Source: Aplidium turbinatum (Eukaryota; Chordata; Ascidiacea; Aplousobranchia; Polyclinidae). Taken from it: a stretch of DNA of 64,000 nt. The position numbers were made by a program, and so were the translations under genes. A model generated the notes under the pieces. That model ran no database searches and was not told the DNA's origin. It saw only the letters and a list, made by a program, of their open reading frames with translations. Shown here piece by piece: positions 23,743-33,576 of the stretch. The stretch is taken from positions 8,194,251-8,258,250 of the forward strand of contig OU964931.1 of assembly GCA_918807975.1 (NCBI GenBank), given 5' to 3'. Numbering within the stretch: position 1 is the stretch's first letter; the number at the start of each line of letters is the position of its first letter.

Positions 23743-26700
23743 TTAGGTGTTCTTTACGGGGGCGAGGCACGAAATATCCCTCAACACGTAGTCTACTTTC
23801 ACTTTCCCCGTACTCTCATCATAGTTGCAGACGGCAACTTTGGCTCTACGAACCACAGGCTTCCCTTTCCTAATTTGTGGAACTACCTCATGCACCCTCC
23901 CAAGTTGATACTTCCCACGTTTACCAATGTCTTGGAGAGAACCTACCACTACAAGTTGACCAGGCTCCAAATTCTCGGCCATTTTTAGCCATTTTTTCCG
24001 GCCCTGAAGACCTGGCAAGTAAAAATCGATCCATTTATTCCAAAACTGCTGAGAAAGTGACAAATTGAACCGATAATCCCTTCTTAATTGGTCACGATCA
24101 TGTGGTTGCCCAACAGCATAGTATGGGTCTAAGTATGGGGTCAAAAGTGAGGCAGGGGTGATGACAGTAAAATCTCTAGGGTCGTCACTCAAAGGTACCA
24201 AAGGGCGTTCGTTCACGATCCGAACGGCACTGCCTGTGTACGTAAGCAGTTCAATAAAATTGGGCTTACGAATTGAAGAGTCCAAAATGTGAAAAAATGC
24301 GATTTTAAATTGTTTTACCATTGCCTCCCAGGCGCCACCTTGCGCCGGAGCATACGGAGGTATAAATTCCCAGTTTATCTCTCTCTGTCTCAGGGCGTTG
24401 TGAAATTCAGCTGATTCTATCAACTCGGGTAACTTCTTAGATGCTGCCTGAAAGGTACTTCCATTATCGGAATAGATAGCATTAACCTGCCCACGTAAAT
24501 CTGTAAACCTTGTAAAGGCAAGTAAAAAATCACTCAGCGACAATGACGTAACCAGCTCAACATGAATAGCGCGAGATGCCATACATGTGAATAAGAGTCC
24601 CCAAGCTTTTTTGTGACTCCTACCTTCAACAAAGGTCAATGGTCCAAGATAGTCCAAGCCGCAATCAAAAAAGGGTTTCCTATGGGCAGTTGTGCGAGAC
24701 AAAGGTAAATCAGACATGAGCTGCCTTATAGGCCGAGCTTTCTCAATCGCACATACACCACAATCATTAAGATACCTCTTCACGGAAGCATTACCATTAG
24801 CGATCCAAAACTTCTGTCGCGTAGACAACAAAGTGTGTTGTACTCCACAGTGCGCATTTCGATTATGATGCGACAGTACAACAAGCCTAGTGAAGGGGTG
24901 TTTCGAAGGCAAAACAATCGGATGCTTTGCTTCTAGAGAAATCTCGGGAGAATTACTTAAGCGCCCTTCAATGCGGATTACACCAGCATCATCTACACAA
25001 GGTCTGTACTTTTTAAGTGAACGCAATTCCTTCAAGCGTTCCTTCTCACGTTGCGAAGCGCCAACACTACCCCGCTTTATCACTTCCTCAAGTGCATCCG
25101 GCGATCGTTTGGTCATTAAATGTAACACATTGCCATACACGCTCTTCTGAACAAACTTCACAGTTAAGTCTAAGGCTCTATTAAGATAAGAGGCGTCCAG
25201 TTTTGGCTTCATAAAGCTACGCTTTCTCGTTTTACAGCACAAAAATTCAACAAAAGCAACCAAATAAGCAATTCTCTTTTTCATAACATACAAAGAAGGT
25301 GCGGCCTTGATCAATCTGTGAAGGCCACCCTGTCCAACGTCAAGCGACCCCTCTTCGTCACGAAGATATAGGCTATGGACAGGTACTGGAGTGGGGTTTT
25401 CTACAGATGGAATTTCTTCACACTGATAGAGAAGACTAGAACCATTTAACCACAACTCTCGAAACTCTTTCTTTGTAATAAGATTTGGCCTTGTGCCAAC
25501 ATCAGCTGGGTTCATATCGGTAGGGCAAAAACGCCAATCCTGGGCTCCAGATAACAATAAAATATGCTCAACTCGACGCGTAATAAACTTATTCAAACGT
25601 AAATCAGGGTTCTTAACCCACTGCAACACAGTCCGAGAATCACACCAAAAATACTTACTGCAGTCGGGCATCTTCAATGCCTCGTAGGCCTGCTTCACGA
25701 GTCTTGCTGTATTCAAAGCGGCAACAAGCTCTTTCCTAGCTATCGGCCAAGAAAACTGATTTTTTACAACAATGGTAGATTTACCCAGAACGAAAGACAC
25801 ACTCGGAACTCCGTTAACCAGTCTACGTAAGTAAACAACAGAAGAGAAAGCTTGATTCGAAGCATCACTAAACCCATGCAATTGATATGAAACAATATCA
25901 TCTGGACTGCACACACCAGAGTTTGCAAAATACCATCTCGGTAACGAAAAATCCTTAAGCAGGTCCAAAGAGCGAAGCCACGACTCCCACTCTTTAACAA
26001 AGCTATCAGGGACCTCGGTGTCCCAATCAAACTTGTCTATCGCCAATTGCTGAAGTATAAGGCGTGCTTTTAGAAAAAATGGCGCTCCAAAGCCTAGCGG
26101 ATCAAAATTTTGTCCAAGCTGACTGAGCATACTTCGGCGCGTGTGTTTAGCTAAGGGCTTTAAGGAACATGCGATACGCATCTCGTCAGACTCGGTTTGC
26201 CACACACAACCCAATGTCTTCGCTGATGGCAAAGTCATATTTTCAGTCTGAAAGTCAATGTCACGAATCAAAGGTGAAAGCATCTCATTATCCAAATTTG
26301 ACAAGACAATCATAGCCTCCTTGTTAGCACTCCACTTAACAAGTTTAAACCCACGGCTATCAAACAAAGCAATTGATTCATGAGTGATTTGCTGAGCTTC
26401 CTCTAAGCTATCAGCCGAAAATATAAAATCATCCATGTACATATTATTTGCAATATTGCAGAGAGTCAATTCACCAGCACTGCTGGGATTCTGCTCGATC
26501 ATTTTCTTTATAGCCAAGCAAGCGATATACGGGCTACTCTTTATTCCCCAAGGGTGTACACAAAAACGAAATGGTACCATCCTACCATTTTCAAGGTCAT
26601 CATCTTCAAACCACAATATACGAAACAAATCCCTTTGCGACTCAGGTAACTTTATTTGAAAGAAGCATTTAGTCACATCAGCCATGAGACCAAATCTACC

Positions 26701-29700
26701 AAGCCGAAATCTAGCCAAGACATCTACCAGAGGGTTTAACAAGTCAGGACCCGAAAACATTACATCATTAACACAAGTTCCTCGAAATTCAGACTTGCCA
26801 TCGTAAACAATGCGCTTTTTTAATTGTGACGTCACAAAGTATGGTAAATACCATTCAAATTTCTTGACATTTCCTGCTTCACCAGCACGCTCAATATAGC
26901 CATTAGATTTAAGATCTTTCATGGTGTCAGTAAGGAAATCACGAAGTTCAGGTTGTTTTAAAGCTTTCTTTCTTAAAGCAGCAGCTCTATCTGACGCCAA
27001 CACAAAATTGTTAGGTAGATCAATATCTTCCTTCAACGGAACAGGTATCTCAAATCGACCATCTTTCAACTCAATATTCGGTTCGACAAGTTCTCTAGCC
27101 AAAATATCATTGCGAGACAATTCACAGGTTTCATTTTGCAAAGTCAAATCCTGAATGACTTTATTCAGGTCTGCTATTTCCATATCACGAGACTCAATTT
27201 TACGCTGAAAGCCAGAGATGACATCCGACTCTGAAGACGTCTGCACTCTGCACACTTTAGCAACGCTTTCAACTAAGGGTGACTTACCACCACAAGCCAA
27301 CCAACCGAGAGGAGTGAGCAAAGCATGCGGTTCACTACGATTGTCACCAACACGCTCTTCTTTTGCACACATCAAATAAGCGTTGTCGTTGCCAATCAGT
27401 ACATCTACAGTACTACAATCATTCAAATGAAACATATTCACGTCATGAAAATGACGGAAACCACTTAAATCTTGTTTATGGGGTAAAGTTTTAACATCGT
27501 CAGCCCAAGCTGGGTTAACCACCGAGGTTATGTCACAAAACAGTTCATTCGTCTCTAACGACTGAATGTTGAGTTTAACAAGTTCAGCACAAGTAGGTTT
27601 CTGACCAGCCAGAGTATCCATTTTAAACGACGCTTTATCATACGGTTTAAGACCAAGTTCGCACACCAAGTCACTCGAAACAAAGGTCAACTGCGAACCA
27701 GGATCATGCTGACAATACACCAACTTCGATTTGCCAGTCATTGGATTCAAAACACGAGCAGCAGTAACGCGGTTAAAGGCTGCTTTAACATTTCCAATCT
27801 TAACATTACGCACAGGAACTCTGGCACCAGCCTCATCTTTACCGACCAAATCCAGAGAATCACGTGACGTCACATAAAAATCATGCAGAAGAAAATAGTG
27901 TTTCCTATCGTTGGTAGGTCCACACTTACGACAGTTATTTGCATGATTACAGTCTCTAACCATATGCTGGCGCAAACAATTCAAGCATTTGCCAGCTTTC
28001 ACAATGACATCTCTCCGATCTTTAGGTGTCAAGCGCAAAAATTCTTTACAATTAGACAAAAAATGATATTCAACTTGACCACGTGACGAACAACACAAAC
28101 ATGCCGGTATGTCACTACGTCTGGCCACACCGCCGCGCGGTGCGCCAACAGCAGTCGAGTACTGCGAACTCCCTGAAATCACATCATCATGGGGTTTTAC
28201 CGACGTCTGCCTAACCGGACATGAAGGCAATTTTCCTTTGCCAAACTTTTTAAAATGCTGCGACTCACCAGAATCGCCCATTAGCATAATGCTAAAATCA
28301 GTCGACTTGCGCGTTTCCTCCCGTACTACAAAATCAAACAAACTCTGAAAGGTAGGTTCCTCAGTGCTACCATACTGATCACCTAAAAAGTCAAGATAAC
28401 GCTGCTTAGCGTCAAACGGGAGTCGCTTAGCCAAATCCAAAACAAAACGTCCTTCTAATTTATCACGCTGACCATAAGCTTTCGCGTAAAGCAAACACTG
28501 CGACAATTCATCTTTAAACTCTTTCAAATCACTGGAAGAGATAGAAGTCAATTTGCTACCATAGCGATACTTTCTAATTTCTGGTTCTGCGAAAAGACCT
28601 CCACGAACCCCAAAACGTTGGGACAAGCGAGCTAACGACATTTCTATCCTGTCTTCCTCTGACAAGCCAGGAGTGTCAGAAACGAAATTAGCAATCGTTT
28701 GTGCAGCTGTTCTAACACAAGCTGCTTGCAACAAAGTCAAACGAGTTCCCTTAAAGGGCGAAGCTGCCATCAAGGCCATAACACGATTTTTAAAGAAGAC
28801 AAATGGCATATTATTACCATCGTGACCAATCAAGGCCGCCTTATCGAAGAACGTCCTACTATTTTGGTATTCAAAAAAGCAATCCTGTTGTTGAGAACTC
28901 GATTTAGCGGGAGAAGACAAGCTATATCCCTTAAGGGGCTGAGTGGGCTCAGTCACATGCACAGCCCGATCACGATCCTCAAACACGTTAAAATCAGGAG
29001 ACACGATACGCCTCTCACAACCACCCAAATTACGTGTAGCTGGGCGATCAGCAACTAGCGGCGCAGAAAACTTTGAAGGGGGCCAAGCATTACTGCTAAT
29101 GGCGGCCCCGTGACCTGTACGCTCTGGGGGAGGAGATCGGTTATAATTCACAGACCTTGGCTCTACAGCCTTCGGAAGACCCTTAGCCGCGGCCCCGAGA
29201 CCTCCTGAAACATCTTGAAAAGATGTGGATTGTACTGGTCCACTTACAGATTGAACAGGCGTCTGGAAAAGGTTAGGTAAATTAAACTGCGATTGATGTT
29301 CACTTCTGGAATGCCTAGAAGAGCCCTTCCTAGAGCTACGCCGGGAGCCCAGCTCAGAACGATATTCAGCTAAAACTACCTCTTTACGTTGTTCAGCCCT
29401 CAACTGAGCGTCTTTGAGTGCGAACTCAGCAGCTCTGGCTTCGGCCTGAGCTCTCGCGGCAGCCTCAGCTCGTACGGCCTCAGCTCTCGCGGCGGCCTCA
29501 ACTCGTATGGCTTCAGTTCTCGCGGCGGCCTCAGCAGCTCTCGCTTCGGCCTCAGCTCTCACGGCGGCCTCAGCAGCTCTTGCTTCGGCCTCGGCTTGTA
29601 TCTGGAGCTCCTCTCGTCTTAGCTGTAGGTTAATTTGTGCAACTATCCGTGACGAGCTCTCAGACATCCTAGTGCTTACATTTGAGGCGCTATCCTCAGG

Positions 29701-30138
29701 ATGTATGTCAGCATCCAACCTATCTGAGAACTCACTTTCTTTTTGTTCGAAGTTATTTTTTAACGAGTTAAATTCGGGATCTACCCTATCATGAAGTTCT
29801 GCTAAGATTGTAGAGTTAAAAATTTTACTCAAGAGAGCATGGAAATGCCGTAATTCCTCTTCTAAAGTAGATAACTTAGATCTAAAAATTAACAGTTCCT
29901 GCTTATCACTCAAAGAACCTAGGGCTACAGAAAGTTTCCCAATTTGAGTCAAAATATCCCGTCTAAGATGCCGGGCCTCTCGAACTGACTTAGCCTCATC
30001 GTTAATGAGTCCCTCCCCAGAATGGCCTGCCCGACCGCAAAGAACATCATCAGGCTTAAACTCAGTCGAGTCGACGGCGGTCGAGTCCCTGTCACCACCG
30101 AGTGTAGACATATTAAATGTTAGGGCTAAATTTAACAA
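23743..30138 (-). CDS. BEL/Pao gag-pol polyprotein (2131 residues)
   Basis: A single frame carries, in order: an N-terminal coiled region; an alanine-rich heptad-like repeat (residues about 175-260, AEARAAEAA units); a gag core; a zinc-knuckle cysteine cluster (about 700-745); an aspartic protease region; reverse transcriptase with the YMDD box (MYMDDFIF, near residue 1230); RNase H; and an integrase with an HHCC finger (HHNRNAHCGV...CGVC) and the D,D,E core (FDCGLDYLGPL, YSDNGSTF). The C-terminus resembles the DUF5641-type end of BEL/Pao integrases. This element protein is not a host gene, and the host genes nearby are unrelated to it. Confidence 0.93.
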   Translation of the reverse strand: MLNLALTFNMSTLGGDRDSTAVDSTEFKPDDVLCGRAGHSGEGLINDEAKSVREARHLRRDILTQIGKLSVALGSLSDKQELLIFRSKLSTLEEELRHFHALLSKIFNSTILAELHDRVDPEFNSLKNNFEQKESEFSDRLDADIHPEDSASNVSTRMSESSSRIVAQINLQLRREELQIQAEAEARAAEAAVRAEAEARAAEAAARTEAIRVEAAARAEAVRAEAAARAQAEARAAEFALKDAQLRAEQRKEVVLAEYRSELGSRRSSRKGSSRHSRSEHQSQFNLPNLFQTPVQSVSGPVQSTSFQDVSGGLGAAAKGLPKAVEPRSVNYNRSPPPERTGHGAAISSNAWPPSKFSAPLVADRPATRNLGGCERRIVSPDFNVFEDRDRAVHVTEPTQPLKGYSLSSPAKSSSQQQDCFFEYQNSRTFFDKAALIGHDGNNMPFVFFKNRVMALMAASPFKGTRLTLLQAACVRTAAQTIANFVSDTPGLSEEDRIEMSLARLSQRFGVRGGLFAEPEIRKYRYGSKLTSISSSDLKEFKDELSQCLLYAKAYGQRDKLEGRFVLDLAKRLPFDAKQRYLDFLGDQYGSTEEPTFQSLFDFVVREETRKSTDFSIMLMGDSGESQHFKKFGKGKLPSCPVRQTSVKPHDDVISGSSQYSTAVGAPRGGVARRSDIPACLCCSSRGQVEYHFLSNCKEFLRLTPKDRRDVIVKAGKCLNCLRQHMVRDCNHANNCRKCGPTNDRKHYFLLHDFYVTSRDSLDLVGKDEAGARVPVRNVKIGNVKAAFNRVTAARVLNPMTGKSKLVYCQHDPGSQLTFVSSDLVCELGLKPYDKASFKMDTLAGQKPTCAELVKLNIQSLETNELFCDITSVVNPAWADDVKTLPHKQDLSGFRHFHDVNMFHLNDCSTVDVLIGNDNAYLMCAKEERVGDNRSEPHALLTPLGWLACGGKSPLVESVAKVCRVQTSSESDVISGFQRKIESRDMEIADLNKVIQDLTLQNETCELSRNDILARELVEPNIELKDGRFEIPVPLKEDIDLPNNFVLASDRAAALRKKALKQPELRDFLTDTMKDLKSNGYIERAGEAGNVKKFEWYLPYFVTSQLKKRIVYDGKSEFRGTCVNDVMFSGPDLLNPLVDVLARFRLGRFGLMADVTKCFFQIKLPESQRDLFRILWFEDDDLENGRMVPFRFCVHPWGIKSSPYIACLAIKKMIEQNPSSAGELTLCNIANNMYMDDFIFSADSLEEAQQITHESIALFDSRGFKLVKWSANKEAMIVLSNLDNEMLSPLIRDIDFQTENMTLPSAKTLGCVWQTESDEMRIACSLKPLAKHTRRSMLSQLGQNFDPLGFGAPFFLKARLILQQLAIDKFDWDTEVPDSFVKEWESWLRSLDLLKDFSLPRWYFANSGVCSPDDIVSYQLHGFSDASNQAFSSVVYLRRLVNGVPSVSFVLGKSTIVVKNQFSWPIARKELVAALNTARLVKQAYEALKMPDCSKYFWCDSRTVLQWVKNPDLRLNKFITRRVEHILLLSGAQDWRFCPTDMNPADVGTRPNLITKKEFRELWLNGSSLLYQCEEIPSVENPTPVPVHSLYLRDEEGSLDVGQGGLHRLIKAAPSLYVMKKRIAYLVAFVEFLCCKTRKRSFMKPKLDASYLNRALDLTVKFVQKSVYGNVLHLMTKRSPDALEEVIKRGSVGASQREKERLKELRSLKKYRPCVDDAGVIRIEGRLSNSPEISLEAKHPIVLPSKHPFTRLVVLSHHNRNAHCGVQHTLLSTRQKFWIANGNASVKRYLNDCGVCAIEKARPIRQLMSDLPLSRTTAHRKPFFDCGLDYLGPLTFVEGRSHKKAWGLLFTCMASRAIHVELVTSLSLSDFLLAFTRFTDLRGQVNAIYSDNGSTFQAASKKLPELIESAEFHNALRQREINWEFIPPYAPAQGGAWEAMVKQFKIAFFHILDSSIRKPNFIELLTYTGSAVRIVNERPLVPLSDDPRDFTVITPASLLTPYLDPYYAVGQPHDRDQLRRDYRFNLSLSQQFWNKWIDFYLPGLQGRKKWLKMAENLEPGQLVVVGSLQDIGKRGKYQLGRVHEVVPQIRKGKPVVRRAKVAVCNYDESTGKVKVDYVLRDISCLAPVKNT

Positions 30139-30613
30139 TTAAAAAATTAAGTTACACAAACACACAAAATTACAGTAGTTATAAAAAACTTAACTGCAAA
30201 GACCGTAAAAAATACAAAAAGAATTTAAATGCACGATACCGTAGCTGTACGAGTATGTGAAGTCCAAACGTCCACAAAACTTGCTTGGATTCTTCCACTT
30301 GAATCTTCAAGCACAGATGGATTGCCTTTAATCTTCTTTCTTGCCAATAAATGTCAAAGTTATTTTTCTTCTGTACCAAACTGAGAAGAAATGTCTTTAC
30401 TTTTTAGCTTAAAGTTCTTCAGTTGCCTACCGAGAAGAAATGTTTTTAATTTTCTTTGCTTCTTTAGACTACCAACCAACAAGATCTTCTTTTATTATTT
30501 CTTTGCTTCTAAGTGCTTCTTGGCCTACCAACTAACTAACTTCGTCTTTTATTTTTTATGCTTTTAGTGCTTCTTGGCCTACCAGCTAACAAGAACTCGT
30601 CTTTTATTTTTTA

Positions 30614-31172
30614 TGGTCACAGCGGTAAACCATAATTTCTTCGTGGGAAAATTGTAACTTAAAGTTCCCGGATCCTTTCGTCTGGCATATAATGACCGAA
30701 GAAACACACACTTGAACTTCTTTTCAAAAAGTGTATTTCTGTAAAAATTAGCCCACGGCTACCGAAAACGAGGGGGTGCAACGCGTACACCACTGAAAAC
30801 TGTCACTACAGAACAGATTACTTGGATAAAAGACGGAACTTTTGTCCAGCTAGCAAGCACTAAGCCAACAGTTAAATGTGCGGCCAACTTTCAAACAATC
30901 ATTTTACGAATGACCAGAATAGATATCAATATCTCAAATTCACGTAGAAAGTAACTGTGACGCAATAAATGAAAGACAATTATGAAGTCATTCCAACAGG
31001 TGTTTAAGCTGATGTAATATTTCCTGTTTAAACAGGCCCAAACAGGTCCAAACAGGTCTTATGAACGATGGTGCAATTTTGGCACATGCTTTAGGAATTT
31101 CCATGACGTAATATTCAGTAGACTTGAACGGTTTTTATATGACGTTTGATTTGGTGAAAATTGTCGGGAACA
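30614..31172 (-). repeat. 5' LTR of the BEL/Pao element
   Basis: A 559-bp repeat identical by eye to 22879-23437. On the coding strand it begins TGTTCCCGACAATTTTC and ends at GTGACCA, directly upstream of the leader. Confidence 0.95.
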
Positions 31173-31177
31173 GATAT

Positions 31178-32729
31178 CTAAAAAACAATTATTGTCTTCT
31201 GCAGAGACATAGGCTAAACTAGGGAGAAAAACCAATTAAAATCAATACAAATCACAAGAAACGTAAAAAAAAACAACAAGGCCTAATCGTTCAATGTTTT
31301 TTTTTCTGATACAGGAGCAAACCAACCAAAATGTTGGAAACTTTTTCTGAAATCATCGTCGTCAAATTTGAGGTCAGCTGACTTCCACTGGAGGGACAGT
31401 GATCAATTCGTCTGGACTCTCAAACTTCGCAGTTCACGTTCGTCGTTCGTACTGATTCAGGTTTAAGAACTGAAAATTTTGAAAGTGTGAAGGTGAAACT
31501 TGACAGGGAAAAGCAGTATATTTGTGAAATGTATTGAGTGTATTATTTGTCAGTACCAAAGTTAAGCCTGGAAGCTTAATGTCAGTGTCACAGAAGCCTT
31601 CAGTATTGGTGAAAACAAAGTTCCGTTTGTTTCTTGTAAGATTTCTCTTTAATAAGCCTCTGTGTAATTCATAAAGTAAAAAGGTCTCGGTTGTTTGCTG
31701 GCTCAATAAAAAAAATTAAAGTAGCCTACATACTAGAGAAATCTTAAAATATAGTGCTAGGTTACCTAAATTGTTTTGAAGTAGTTTTCACTCATTTTTT
31801 CAAAGTTTTCTCTGAGATTGTGCTGACTTCAAACTCGTGGGCTTTGGCCAGATACGTAATGCTGAATAATGAAGTAGGCTACCACATAGGTTGATTTTTG
31901 GGAATGGGAATTTTGTCTTACAATAATACTGAACTGATAACATCATCTAAATGGATCAGCTGCATGGCCGAGTAGTGTAAATGTCTGTATGACGTTCAAA
32001 AGAACGTTGCTTTGGCAGTGTTACAGAGCATGCGGCTGTGTTTTGGCAATAGCACTTAATGACATGTCAAAATAAAGGCAGAAGATGATTCAAAGGTTAC
32101 ATGTCCCTTTGCTGCTTCCTGTGGTGTTGCATCTGTGATCGCAGTGTACTAATGTTGTCACAAAGTAACACATCTTTATCTTATTAAGTTTTTAATTACA
32201 TTGAAAATACAATTAAGTACTTTCAAATGTAATAAATTACGTGCTTCAATTGTAAAAATTAAATGTTTCAATATTTATGTGCAATTGTGCATTAATGATT
32301 TTTATAGTTTGATAATATCAGAGACATGATAAAGATTAGGTTGCAAAAAATTGTTTGTACTAGTAAGTTCTTTTTTGAGGTATAAAAAGCTGCCAGCCAT
32401 TGAAAAAAGTCCTTTTGCTGAGACTAATGCTGCAGTTAGACCTAATGTAGGTGTAAGAGTAATTTGGAGTACATTTTTTTACAATTACACAACAAAAAGT
32501 CTCAATTATAATTGTAAGAATGTGTAAAAATGTAAGAATGTGTAATTGTAAGAATGTGTAAAACGAGCTCATGAAAAACAACGCCTCACTTTTTTCAATA
32601 ACCTCAAAGATCATCTTCAGATAATACCAGAATAACTGGAAAAAACTATGCATGATTGACGCCTAAGCCAGGAACAGGCATGGTACACAAAGAAGAAGAA
32701 TTGCATTTGATCCAACTCTATTCTGTACA
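31178..32729. other. Gene-free stretch upstream of Rab9
   Basis: I see no coding exon or paired transposon ends. Short tandem words (GTAAGAATGTGTAA, around 32510-32560) are the only structure noted. Confidence 0.4.
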
Positions 32730-32737
32730 TGCCAGGC

Positions 32738-33176
32738 CAGTGGCATAGCCAAGGGGGGGGGGGGGGGGGTTTGGGGGTTACAACCCCCCCCCCCCCTTTG
32801 GCACGTGTGTGACGTCACGATATTGAGAATGATGTTTTCAGTCTAAAAAAAATTGCCTAATTTTAAACAAAATTGCATTAAAAGAGCAAGTTTTGCCAAT
32901 ACCAAACATCTCAGCCAGGAATTAGCAACAAGAAAACATAGAGACTTAGCTTTATTTCCGAAAAATGCCAAAGAGAACATGATCTTATCCTTTTGCTATG
33001 CCACCAGACACCACCATTTTACAGGAATATTTGTAACCACATTTTTGTTGAAAATGCTCTCAGAATGCACCAAATTCAAAGTAATTTTTCAAAATTTTGT
33101 GGGGGAGGCTCCCCAGACCCTTTGCCGCTGGGTCGTCAAACCCCCCCCCCTTTCAAAATTCCTGGCTACGCTACTG
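32738..33176. mobile_element. hAT-type MITE, CAGTGGCGTAGCC family, copy 2
   Basis: Ends CAGTGGCATAGCCAAGG and CCTGGCTACGCTACTG, with the exact 8-bp duplication tgccaggc (32730-32737 and 33177-33184). Next to the left end is a run of 17 G (32753-32769) and then 13 C (32784-32796). The body is closely similar to 6220-6664. It lies about 400 bp upstream of the Rab9 start codon. Confidence 0.88.
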
Positions 33177-33576
33177 TGCCAGGCATATTCTGTTTAATAA
33201 TAGAATTCAAAAAATACTTCTGCTATATCAAGCTGTCAAATTCTAATGCATGAACAAAGCTATTTCAACTCCATTTTTGTTATGTTACTAGAATATAATT
33301 CTTATGTATTTAGAGTGAAAATCTAAGTAACTAACACTTGTGAAACAGTGTAACAATATCAAAGGTTTGGATTCAATTGGTGCAAGATAGACATTAGACA
33401 ATATAAAGCACGTAGATTTCTTGAAAACAAGGCAATTCAAATCAAGTTCTGTATGAAGATTTGTTTAGAGATGAACAGTCCAAGCTCTTCTTGCTAAGTG
33501 TTGGCTCGAATTAGTCTGTCAAATTGCCATATATATCGCTATTTCTTAACTAAAAGCACATTATATCCAAAGTTGA

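Larger units (their letters stand above)
22879..31172 (-). mobile_element. BEL/Pao LTR retrotransposon, whole-looking
   Basis: An 8294-bp element bounded by two 559-bp direct LTRs and an exact 5-bp target duplication gatat (22874-22878 and 31173-31177). The LTRs appear identical by eye, which means a very recent insertion. One long coding region on the minus strand encodes gag and pol in the BEL/Pao order. Between the 5' LTR and the coding region is a leader of about 470 bp with a degenerate tandem repeat (words like TTGGTAGTCTAAAG / TGGTAGGCCAAGAAG, about 30390-30610). No break is evident, so the copy looks whole. Confidence 0.95.

Noticed and set aside
23743-30138. A host-domesticated gene from the 2131-codon frame
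   Set aside because: It is flanked by apparently identical LTRs and an exact target duplication and has the full gag-pol order, so it is a mobile element.
33560-33576. Spliced-leader acceptor just before the Rab9 ATG
   Set aside because: An AG after a short pyrimidine-poor stretch is not enough evidence; transcript ends would be needed.
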